A stretch of 64,000 bases of DNA from Anastrepha obliqua. Taxonomy: Eukaryota; Arthropoda; Insecta; Diptera; Tephritidae. The position numbers were made by a program, and so were the translations under genes. The stretch lies in the NCBI RefSeq assembly GCF_027943255.1, contig NC_072893.1, forward strand, positions 93,503,784-93,567,783, given 5' to 3'. Shown here piece after piece: positions 22,675 to 32,037 of this stretch (position 1 is its first letter; each line of letters opens with the position of its first letter). The notes under the pieces were generated by a model. It was not told the DNA's origin and ran no database searches. It saw only the letters and a list, made by a program, of their open reading frames with translations.

Positions 22675-24457
22675 CCCTGCATGCCCACCGTGATTTTTTG
22701 TACGTTGTTACCAATGTTAGTCGATTCGACTAACATACTCAAAATATCGATGCTGCAGAACTACCTATGCTCATAATTTTTAAAAGTGACTGAAAAATTT
22801 AATTATTATTCCTTTCTTTATTCAAAAGTAAAACAACATTTTCAATTGTTTCTGTTTTTCATTTATTTTTATTATTATCACATTTTGTTACTCTTCAGTC
22901 TTAGATATCTTACTTAGGGTTACAAAAAAAAAAATTAAAAATTAAAAAACCTTAAAATTAAAAAACATTTCACTGCCGATATAAAGTTAAAGAATTATTT
23001 TATATTATTTAAGCATAAAAAGAGTTCAAAATAAAAGTTTTGTACATTAGGCACAAGTCTCAACTTTTAGCTTGAAAGCTTAACATTTATTTATTGCTCA
23101 ACACATGATGTTGAGAAAAAATAAAAATAAATTAAAAAGAACATAAAAAGTAACAAGGCTTCCTGCCGTTATAAAGTTTAAGTAATTTCATTAAATATAT
23201 AGTAAAGTTGATAAAAAATGTTAATTGTACATTAAAGTTTTGCACAATAGACACAAATCTCGATTTTGTGCTCACCACATACATACATGTTTCATGCATT
23301 TTGAGCATACACTCTTCGTCATTCGGTGTTTTTGTAAGGACAGATAGAACAAATTTTTCATTTGTTTTTCTTTTTTGAGGGTACATTCTTAACACTTGCC
23401 TCCTCAACTGGCAGGGATAAAATATCTCGGATATTCTGCTGTAATTCCGAGTGCAGATTAGGATTCTTTAGGCGGTTTGCCATGTGCGGTTTAACTAGAT
23501 CTCAATGAAGTTTTTTCATGAATTCCCGACGTGAAAGAGGTTTCGTTTTCGCGCTTAATGCGTTATGAACATACCTATATCACATAACTATTAACAAACG
23601 CGATATTAAGTATGCCATAGAACATGCACATTCGCCATCTCTTCGTTTTCCTTGAGCACGACATAACACTACACATTTGATCAAGAGAGGTCAAATGATT
23701 GTCTTTCATAACAGCGCTCAATATTAAGATACCAATCAGTGCTTCAAGTTCTGTTTTGTTCACCGGCTTTTCAGTTGGAAAATATCCATTCCTTTTTTCA
23801 ATTTCGATGTTGGTGTAATGAACTATAATACTTAAAATTTCATCAGTGATAAATAATTTAAACACTTCAGCGCAATCCGTAACATTCTTTGCTGCTCCTG
23901 TTGGACCTTTATCATGATGCACTATGTTAATTGCATACCGAAGCCGTTTTCCTTTAGTTGTCGTCCATTTATATTTATTTTTACCACGCAAAAATCTTTT
24001 GGAAAATGGTATTATATTATCCTGCGGCGCCTGAGGTGGTGGTTCTTCATTCCAGTCCTCCGAATTGTCCGAAGAATCATCCTCCGAAGAATTCATACCC
24101 TCTTCTAGTAAATTCGTTTCGAATTCGCTTTCGGAAATACTGAAATCCTCTTCATCCTCATCCGACATAGCCAAAATTTTTTCAATTTCTTCCTCACATA
24201 TTTTAGTCGGCCTCATTTTCAATGCTAAAAAAGTTGCACTAAGCCCAATGTTAGTCGTTTCGACTACGCAGTTTCTACAAATACATACATACCACTTAAG
24301 CCAGCCAAACAACAAGTCCCTACTGATCAGGAGCACCTTTGCAACTGAATAAACTCTCTCAACGTTAAAAATGAAATTGATACAATGAGAGAAAAAGAAA
24401 TTACAAATGTAAAAAGCAGTGATGTTAGTCGAAATGACTAACAGTGGGCATGCAGGG
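22675..24457 (-). mobile_element. piggyBac element, internally deleted, TTAA duplication
   Basis: It is flanked by TTAA at 22671-22674 and 24458-24461. Both termini read CCCTGCATGCCCAC inward, the CCC-first TIR expected of piggyBac. Just inside each terminus is a near-perfect palindrome: ATGTTAGTCG/CGACTAACAT at about 22714-22736, and a version with AAAT in the centre at about 24423-24442. A third, partial copy lies at about 24248. The element holds one broken transposase gene on the minus strand. At 1783 bp it is shorter than the usual 2.4-2.5 kb, fitting an internal deletion. Confidence 0.94.
23210..24336 (-). pseudogene. piggyBac-type transposase, catalytic core deleted
   Basis: The frame 24336-23575 begins with residues that may lie outside the true gene; the likely start is at MRPTKICEEEIEKILAMSDE. 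An acidic N-terminal region (SDEDEEDFSISESEFETN, then SSEDDSSDNSED) is typical of piggyBac transposases. It is followed by the first conserved domain: VFKLFITDEILSIIVHYTN and KTELEALIGILILSAVMKDN. The sequence then jumps from MCSVMSCSRKTKRW to MCMFYGILNIAFVNSYVI, a block that normally lies after the third catalytic aspartate. The whole DDD core has therefore been deleted. Downstream (23574-23210) shifted frames retain pieces of the C-terminal cysteine-rich finger (CSICPYKN, CSKCMKHVC, CVYCAKL). It is inactive, but both ends needed for mobilisation are present. Confidence 0.92.
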
Positions 24458-24461
24458 TTAA

Positions 24462-24980
24462 AAAAAAATCACGTGACCCAAAGTACAATGAAAAAAAGTT
24501 GCTCCACGGTCTGCATCATTTCTCCTTGAAATGTAGATGGATCTGTAAAAAGTAAAAAAATTCTTGTAAATAAAGTTGTAGTTATAGTATGTCGAGCCGG
24601 ATTTTTGAATTTCGAAAAATTTTGCAATTTACGACATTTAAAAAAAAAAGGATACGTTTTACGACGTAAATGTTCCACTTTAATTATGTTTATACATTTT
24701 TTTAATAAATATATAAAAAATAAAATCTATAAAATCTTTCAAATATTAAAAAAAAAAAACCGCATCAAAAAATATTAAAAACTTTATGAGTTATCGGAAA
24801 AAGATGTTTCGAGAAAAACGAGTTTAAAGTGCGCGGACCGCTTTCTACCTAGTTACGGAGCTGTAGAAGCTTTAATATTGAGAATTTCCGCATAAAAATG
24901 TCACAGTATATTATTAAGATACTATACTTTCGAAATATCGAAAAAAATAATAATAAATAAGTAAATAAATAACTATGAGC
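24462..24980. repeat. Second half of the piggyBac-interrupted TTAA repeat
   Basis: Around 24805-24835 it contains TTTCGAGAAAAACGAGTTTA. This is the reverse complement of the conserved block lying about 175 bp from one terminus in the 4683 and 28964 copies. With the 133 bp before the piggyBac it totals about 650 bp, close to the 728 and 751 bp of the complete copies. Its own terminus is not visible and may have been lost where the mariner at 24987 begins. Confidence 0.55.
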
Positions 24981-25225
24981 ACCATTCGAGTGTTGCCTTT
25001 TTTATTTTGAACTTTTACAACACCCCGAATGATGAGTTTCAATTCGACATTCTATAGAACAGTTTGTTTTTTTTAGCATAAGAAAGAATAATGAGTTCCG
25101 TCAAAAAACGTTTGTTGTGCCAGAAGCAATCTATGCTGTACATAAATTGATAATACAAGATCGTCGTGTGATATGTCACGAGATAAACGTATCCTTGGGC
25201 TTAAGTGTGACCAGCATACATCATA

Positions 25226-27017
25226 TCTATACTAATATTATAAAGAGGAAAACTTTGTTTGTTTGTTTGTTACGAATAGGCTCAAAAACTACTGGACCGA
25301 TTTTAAAAATTCTTTCACCATTCGAAAGCTACATTATCCACGAGTAACATGGATTATATTTTATTTTGGAAATAGGGCTCGAGATATAGGTCAAAACGTG
25401 GACCCGGGTAACCTTCGGACGTGTATGTACAATATGGGTATCAAATGAAAGCTGTTGGTGAATGCTTTAGTACAGAGTATTTTTCATGCCGCTCCGTGAC
25501 TGGGGTCTCGAGATATAGGTCAAAACGTGGACCCGGGTAACCTTCGGATGTGTATGTACAATATGGGTATCAAATTGAAGCTGTTGGTGAATGCTTTAGT
25601 AGAGAGTATTTTTCATGCCGCTCCGTGACTGGGGTCTCGAGATATAGGTCAAAACGTGGACCCGGGTAACCTTTGGTTGTGTATGTACAATATGGGTATC
25701 AAATGAAAGCTGTTGATAAGTGCTTTAATATGGGGTAATTTTCATACCTATTGATGACTAGGGTCTGGAAATATATGCCAAAACGTGGACCCGCCGTGTC
25801 TTTGCACCGAATTAAACCAAACTTACACACATTGTTAAGTAGATATTGAAGATGATTTCCGTATAGTTTGAATACCTATTGGTAGATAGGGTCTCGAGAT
25901 ATAGGCCAAAACGTGGACCCGGGTAACCTTCGGATGTGTATGTACAATATGGGTATCAAATGGAAGCTGTTGGTGAATGCTTTAGTTCAGAGTATTTTTC
26001 ATGCCACTCCGTGACTAGGGTCTCGAGATAGAGACCAAAACGTGGAGCCTAGAATGTGTTTGTACAATATGGATATCAAATTGAAGCTGTTGGGGAATGC
26101 TTTAGTACAGAGTATTTTTCATGCCGCTCCGTGACTGGGGTCTCGAGATATAGGTCAAAACGTGGACCCGGGTAACCTTTGGTTGTGTATGTACAATATG
26201 GGTATCAAATGAAAGCTGTTGATAAGTGCTTTAATACGGGGTAATTTTCATACCTATTGATGACTAGGGTCTCGAAATATATGCCAAAACGTGGACCCGC
26301 CGTGTCTTTGCACCGAATTAAACCAAACTTACGCACATTGTTAAGTAAGTATTGAAAATGGGTTTCGTAAAGTTTGGTTGTAATTCGGAGCACTGGCAAC
26401 GGGTACAGCGTTCTTTTGAACCATCCATAATGTCGCTTACTTTTTTAACGCTTGGGGCGGAACTGAACTGTCAAATTGACAGTGTGAGTTACAATGGGTC
26501 TATATTTCTTTCTGATTTGGATGCCATAAGGAAAAAACGTAAGTGCAACATGTAAAAATTGTTTGTGAATTTTTTTGGAGTGGATTTTGGAACAGTGAAT
26601 AATTTCTTACGAAATTTGAGAATTTAATGTGAAATCCGAATGAAATTATGTGTTCGTGAAAAAAAAATTTTTTTCGTTTTTTTTTTTGAAAAATATAAAT
26701 GGATAATGGTTAAAAAAGCTCCAATGCTTAATAAAACATATAAATTGAAACGAAAAATTCATGGATGATCAGGAAAAAAGACGATTGTTTATTCATATGC
26801 GTTGATTTGAAATTTAAAAACAATCTTCTTTTTTCCTGATTTTCAATTTATATTTTATATTTACTCAAAAACAAATAGAAAAACAAAAAATATTGTTTAT
26901 GCCAAAACGCTTGAATAAAGAATAAAGAAATAAATAATATGAAAATCATATATTTTCTGTTCTAAACCATATCTATTCTATTTTAGTGTGCCCAGCGAAG
27001 GGGGCCGGGTTTGCTAG
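25226..27017 (+). mobile_element. Non-autonomous Helitron, 1.8 kb
   Basis: It begins TCTATACTAATATTATAAAG and ends GGGTTTGCTAG, and it lies between A (25225) and T (27018) without a target duplication. The 5' TC, the 3' CTAG, the A^T target and a short GC-rich hairpin just before the end (GCCCAGC against GCCGGGT, with wobble) are the standard Helitron marks. The interior has no Rep/helicase protein but carries a tandem array at 25378-26290 and an A/T-rich right third. It would need a Helitron protein supplied in trans. Confidence 0.92.
25378..26390 (+). repeat. Minisatellite array inside the Helitron, 129-bp unit
   Basis: Units begin CTCGAGATATAGGTCAAAAC; the first three start at 25378, 25507 and 25636, exactly 129 bp apart. 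They share ACGTGGACCCGGGTAACCTT and CAAATGAAAGCTGTTG. A longer variant (ACGTGGACCCGCCGTGTCTT, from about 25762) follows, then typical units start again near 25892, and the long variant recurs near 26270. The array therefore has a higher-order pattern in which a block of typical units plus one variant is repeated. Internal minisatellites are common in Helitrons. Confidence 0.92.
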
Positions 27018-27751
27018 TATTATATATGTACATTGGTCGGCAAAAAAATGCGTTCTCGTCGGATACTGCATAATTTGGCAATCCCTCAAAGAAAGGCATC
27101 GTGTTGTGTTGATTTTTGTACAGACATGTTGACGAAGTTCAACCGTAAAAGTTGATAAGTATTGGATATATTCCAATGAGCTGAAACAAAACACACCCAT
27201 TGCTGTTTTGAGTTCCAAGACGAACTTAATCCAACAAGAGTTGTTCGCGGAAGAAGCACCTCAAAGCAAATGGTCCAATTGATCACTTGTTTTTTTTCGA
27301 AAATCGATTTCGTATAACACACAACCATTTGTTTTCCAGCAGTTTTCGGAGATTTAAGGAAAACCAACCGCCAAAGGCGAATCATCCTTCACCAAGACAA
27401 TGCGAGTTCTTACGTGTCAGTTCATACTAGAGAATTCTTGAGCACTCAAAACATCAAATTAATAGGCCATCCGATTTACAGCTCTAATTTGGCACTTAAT
27501 AATTCCTATTTGTTCCCAAATGCGAAATGAAAAGGCAACGTTTTTCAATGCCCGAAGAAGCTGTTGAAGCCGCTAAACAGCTCGTTTAGGAGATATCCAT
27601 TTCTATATTAAGTGGCAAAGTGCTTTTAAAATTGGTTCAAGTGAGTGCAGAAGTGTATTGACTTCCAAAGAGAAACAAAATAAAATCATTTTCATTATTA
27701 TTTTACTGTGTTTCCATTATTGAGCGCAAAACATAAAAGACAACCCTCGTA

Positions 27752-28719
27752 AATTAAACTTAAAAACTTGCAACTGAATTTAGAAAAATTCAACAAATTT
27801 GTATCTAAATTTTGAACTTTTGAATCCAAGTCTTTACCAAATTGTGGAGCATGCAGTAAGATGGCTGCTACAGTTTTAGTAAATCAAGTGTGAGTTGTAA
27901 GCGGGTAAAAGAAAGCATCGAGTTTTTATAATTTCCTTTTGTGTGTGATGGCTCTTGAAGTTGTTTTTCTTTATACAAAGCTGTTTGGGTTTTCTTCAAG
28001 GATGAGTTTCAAAATTTAGTTTATTGCAATCTTATCTTCAGAACTTGAATGTGGAACCTTTGTGCACTTGCCGCAACCTTCTTTTTTCGTTCGATAGCCT
28101 ATTATAGATACTGCATGCGGTTAAAACCATGTTTTCGATTTTTTACCGATTTTTGCCCCTAACAGGCAGAATATACTAGAACGTTGATCAATTTTTCACT
28201 CAAATGGTGTTTTCAGTGTAATTAATCTTCTAAATTAAACATGACCGGCGGAGCTACAGTGCTTGTCTGCAGGTAATTTTGAACGACAATTATAAATTTA
28301 AGAAAAGTGTATGCATATCGAAGAAGAACACAATGGCTGTGTATTGAGATTATCATAACTTGTAATATTATTTAGAAATTGAATTTCATCCCGCATTGCA
28401 TAGCGTATTTCTTGCATAGTTGTTCAACAAGTTTTGCACTTTCAGCCAATATTCTTAAATCTATCAGTACCATGGAGATTATGGATCTTAGCTTTCGTGC
28501 TATTATCATCAAAAAATCATTAATGACAGTAATTTTGCATATGGACTTAACTTCGAATAGTCATAAAGCATCTTTGAAGATAAAAATATTATATATATTT
28601 TTTGTTTACCTCTAGGTTGTTAAAAATAAAATGCATGAATATACTTAAGGTAGTACATAGAATATCCTAACAGGCATGTAAACTACTCATTTTTGAGAAA
28701 ATTGTCAGAATTACGAAAG
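27752..28719. other. Non-coding stretch
   Basis: No gene recognised; AT-rich, with one 78-residue frame (28379-28615) lacking any domain that I know. Confidence 0.5.
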
Positions 28720-29870
28720 ATGACATAACGAACAAACCTGCAGAATTGCCCGATAATTGTGGCGGACTCGCAATGCTAAACGCTCAGAATTTCAGCTAAG
28801 CCATAATAAGCATAGCCTTCGCACACTGATTTCCGTTATAACGGCACACTGTCTAATAGGCACACGCGCCCAAAGGATGGGTGTGCAGACACATGACTTC
28901 TGCAGAAGCTGCCTACATTAGGAAGAGGAAGAGACGAGCTTGCGCGTCTTGTTACCACTTTAAGGGGTTACATGGGTTTCGTTGGTTCAAAAAATCGATT
29001 TTTTTTTTGTGCTTATTAATTTCTACATTTTCTCAGGAATATTATCCTAAATTTTCAAGTCGATCTGAATAATAAATTCGGAGATACAGCCTTTGGAATG
29101 TGTGCGCTCCAAGCCACTTTTATTGTTACTCAAAACTTTAAACGCGTTTTTCTCGGAACTGTGTTCTCAAAGTCGGTTGTCAAATGTTCTCGAAAACTAC
29201 TCAACCGATCTTGATGAAATTTTACACAGGTGTTCGAAATACAATTTACTCTTGCTTGAACGAAGGATTTTGTTTTTTTTTTTTCAATTACAACTATTTA
29301 AAAAAAAAAAAGGTGTAGCAAATTTGACCGAAATTTTCATTGTTTTGGAAAAATGTCTGCCAAAATTCCAATATTTACTTTTTTTTTCTTTCCTTCGTTC
29401 AAGCACGAGTTTATGGTCTTAACTAAAGCACTTATTTTTGTTTTTTCATTTTTGATGAGCCTGTCAAGAGTTATGCTGACAACGCGGACGTACCTTTTTT
29501 TCGAGGGGCCACCGGAAATTACGTTACAATGGAGGAGTTTTAATTTTTAGTTTTTGAAAATTTCAGAAATTATTCTTTAAATATGTATCTATAAGACAGA
29601 AAAAAGTTTGAATTAAATAAATAATTTTTTACATAGAAAAAAAAATATTGAAAATAGGCCTTTTTTTACTCGACGAAACCCATGTAACCCCTCAAGTGGG
29701 CAATTTATCAATGAGTTGGAAGATCTAATCGCGGGGCCACTCGGATTTAAATCCGACCAAGGACTGCCACTACAGCAGTATTCTAAGGATTTATGTGAAA
29801 TTTTTTATGCTGCTCAACAAGAGCAGTTGAATCTAGTTAAATTAAAATTATCCGATTAAGGCTTCTTTAT
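28720..29870 (+). pseudogene. LINE ORF2 C-terminal tail split by a TTAA repeat
   Basis: Before the insertion (28720-28963) a plus-strand reading gives LISVITAHCLIGTRAQRMGV, then THDFCRSCLH, a stop, and EEEETSL. This follows the tail of RNase H-bearing LINE ORFs, where LLTGHCLLG is followed by a CxxC...EEExxxHLL zinc knuckle. After the insertion, from 29696, it reads QFINELEDLIAGPLGFKSDQ, consistent with the FFxELEDL-type segment that follows the knuckle. The knuckle's second half is lost at the insertion. A stretch at 29732-29768 resembles a short repeat at 53490. The clade is uncertain (I/LOA/R1 group). Confidence 0.6.
28964..29691. mobile_element. TTAA-flanked non-autonomous repeat, 728 bp
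   Basis: It is flanked by TTAA (28960-28963) and TCAA (29692-29695, one mismatch). The left terminus GGGGTTACATGGGTTTCGTT pairs with the right terminus CGACGAAACCCATGTAACCC plus C. The interior contains ACTTTAAACGCGTTTTTCTC at about 29132 and CTACTCAACCGATCTTGATG near 29200, both also found in the 4683 copy. No protein is encoded; frames at 29093-29550 are incidental. It lies within a LINE tail. Confidence 0.85.
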
Positions 29871-30289
29871 GCCGAAACATTTTTTTGGGATTTTGCACAA
29901 TCGATTTCTACAATATCAGATTTTCCGATTAAAATGCTTGAAAAGCTAAAATAACGGACAATTTACCGCTATTGATTAAAAGCCATACATATTTTTCTTA
30001 AGAAAATATTTGATTAATTTTGTCATTTTCAACTTTTGCCTTTTATGGGTTTCGATGTCTAAACGATATTATGTGGGAAAGAACAAAGCGCAAAAATATG
30101 TCTTCTAATCGAAATGATTAGCTTAATTCAGCTTAATTAAAAGCGTTACTCAATGCTTTCCATCTGTGTGTCAACAGACGAGTCATACGTATTTACAAAG
30201 AAGTGCGTACTCCTACCCTGCAGGGAAGCTTATTAGTTTCGAACTGCTAAGTGTCTATTGAATTTAGATTAATGGCTAATTTACGTTTC
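29871..30289. other. Non-coding stretch
   Basis: No feature recognised. Confidence 0.5.
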
Positions 30290-30700
30290 TTTTCCATGAA
30301 TGTAAACAAAGATGATTTCTCACCAATCCCAATAAACGAACATCAGTTCCTCTTTGACCGCTTTTTCTGGCACCATTTATGTTGGCTCACCTCGATTCGA
30401 CCGCGTCAGTTTTCGTAGGATCAGTGTCCCATTTTTTATCGCCAGTCAACATCCGCTTCAGAAATAAGTCGAGTCTGTGGCAATGCAGCAGCGTTTCGCA
30501 ATTTGATTGGGTCTATCATGTTTTTTCTGCGATAAATCGAATACTACCCATACATTTCGTTTGTATCTTATCCGAGTAGTTCCAAACAGTTTCTTGTGTT
30601 ATGTTCATCTGCTCGGCAAACGAAAAAGGTGTTTGCCGACATATTTGACGATTGACCCTCCAGATCATGGTGGATTCTTGGCATCAATATTATACGTTCT
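30290..30700 (-). pseudogene. Mariner transposase scrap
   Basis: On the minus strand the reading FLKRMLTGDKKWDTDPTKTD corresponds to the first catalytic block of mariner transposases, with TGDKKW where TGDEKW is usual. Downstream, GEPT and FVYWDWxEIIFVY match the following strand (CVWWDWKGIIYY-type). Upstream codons (CMGSIRFIAEKT and neighbours) may be decayed N-terminal sequence. Stops interrupt it, and neither the second nor third catalytic block nor any terminal repeat was found. The subfamily is not assignable from so little. Confidence 0.6.
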
Positions 30701-30989
30701 ATAAAAATATTTTCCCTTTACGCTCAAACAATACTGAGTTCAGCAACCACAAAACTGTAACTTATTTTTATTTTAGTTTGAAATCTTTCCATTTAATCTT
30801 TCGAGTCTAAAGCAAACTAGAATAACTCGATCGCTGTTATACAGCGCGCGTTACAGATTAGTAAAACCATCTATTGGACGAATAATTGATAATTTTTTAC
30901 TAATGTAATGTAATGAAAGTGTAATTCACTATTTTCCCCGAAGGAAATCGAAATATGTTTATACTTATATATATATTTATATTTATATT
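30701..30989. other. Short non-coding stretch
   Basis: Nothing recognised; ends in a TATATTTA-rich tract next to the inverted repeat. Confidence 0.5.
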
Positions 30990-32037
30990 TGGGTAAGACT
31001 CCGTCAGAAAATATGAGATTTGCAAGTGGTCTTTCGATTTCTTTGAAACTTTGGGAAATATTAGTTCTAGGTAAGATACATTCAAGCCTAAAAGGATTTT
31101 GAAAAATTTTCAAAATTGAGTCATCTACGCCATGTTGAATATCGGGACCGTGTTTTTTCAAAAATCAATATTTCTTGAACCGGTGGATGGATTTCAATGC
31201 AATTTACAGACAATATAGAAACAAATAAGTAGTTTAAATTAGTATTATGTAAAAAAAAAATTTCGAAATTTTGACCAAAAAAAAGTCAAAAAATTTTTTT
31301 GAATCAATTTTTAGTTGATTTGGCCACTTTTTTAGATTTTCTGTTATACACGTAACGATTCCTTATGATTTAACCTTTATTTTGAAAAAAAAAATTTTAT
31401 GGTGTCTATAATAGTTCTCGAGATATTGCGATTTTAGTGGAAGCGAACACCGTGAATTTCGCGGTTACGCAGCGCAGGAGTAGAAAAACGCGCACAGACC
31501 TGCAGCAGTCTGCTCCAGTCACTTCATACAGGAACACATAACGCAGCGCGAACCGTGCGTGCGTACGCGAAAGTGCGTGCGCGCTTCCACTAAAATCGCA
31601 ATATCTCGAGAACTATTATATACACCATAAAATTTTTTTTTTCAAAATAAAGCTTAAATCATAAGGAATCGTTACGTGTATAACAGAAAATCTAAAAAAG
31701 TGGCCAAATCAACTAAAAATTGATTCAAAAAAATTTTTTGACTTTTTTTTGGTCAAAATTTCGAAATTTTTTTTTTACATAATACTAATTTAAACTACTT
31801 ATTTGTTTCTATATTGTCTGTAAATTGCATTGAAATCCATCCACCGGTTCAAGAAATATTGATTTTTGAAAAAACACGGTCCCGATATTCAACATGGCGT
31901 AGATGACTCAATTTTGAAAATTTTTCAAAATCCTTTTAGGCTTGAATGTATCTTACCTAGAACTAATATTTCCCAAAGTTTCAAAGAAATCGAAAGACCA
32001 CTTGCAAATCTCATATTTTCTGACGGAGTCTTACCCA
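30990..32037. repeat. Large inverted repeat, 456-bp arms, 136-bp spacer
   Basis: The left arm 30990-31445 (TGGGTAAGACTCCGTCAGAA outermost) and right arm 31582-32037 (TCTGACGGAGTCTTACCCA outermost) are near-identical in reverse complement; the differences seen are mostly single bases and A/T-run lengths. The spacer 31446-31581 is GC-rich (GCGTGCGTACGCGAAAGTGC). The same 57-residue reading (KKHGPDIQHGVDDSILKIFQ...) appears outward on both strands only because the arms are copies. No terminal duplication or transposase was found. It could be a foldback element, a recent inverted duplication or a hairpin-RNA locus. Confidence 0.95.

Larger units (their letters stand above)
25075..27665 (+). pseudogene. 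Mariner transposase relic interrupted by the Helitron
   Basis: Before the Helitron: FVVPEAIYAVHKLIIQDRRV, then HEINVSLGLSVTSIHH. This aligns with VVPKTIDAVRELILQDRHVT of the 13948-15000 gene. After the Helitron (27018 on) the next expected residues appear in a shifted frame: LVGKKMRSRRILHNLAIPQR, then a region where relatives have the first aspartate, pieces resembling PNPTRVVRGRSTSKQMV, and from about 27360 RQRRIILHQDNASSYVSVHT, REFLSTQNIKLIGHPIYSSN and a decayed DFFLFP-equivalent (NSYLFPN), so the third aspartate is lost. Multiple frameshifts are present. The deletion between LHNLAIPQ and the later blocks removes the first catalytic aspartate. Readings after 27130 were made by eye across frames and are approximate. 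Confidence 0.8.
24987..27749 (+). mobile_element. Mariner element split by a Helitron
   Basis: The left end CGAGTGTTGCCTTTTTTATT and the reverse complement of the right end, CGAGGGTTGTCTTTTATGTT, are mariner inverted repeats of the same family as the element at 13883. TA follows the right end (27750-27751); the left flank reads AT. Without the Helitron at 25226-27017 the element is about 971 bp, so it also carries internal deletions compared with an expected length of about 1.3 kb. Confidence 0.88.

Noticed and set aside
23914..24352. Plus-strand frames rich in serine opposite the piggyBac gene
   Set aside because: They are antisense shadows of the acidic DE/S-rich N-terminus of the piggyBac transposase.
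25378..26390. Possible CRISPR-like array
   Set aside because: Units are 129-bp direct tandem copies with no unique spacers, inside a eukaryotic Helitron.
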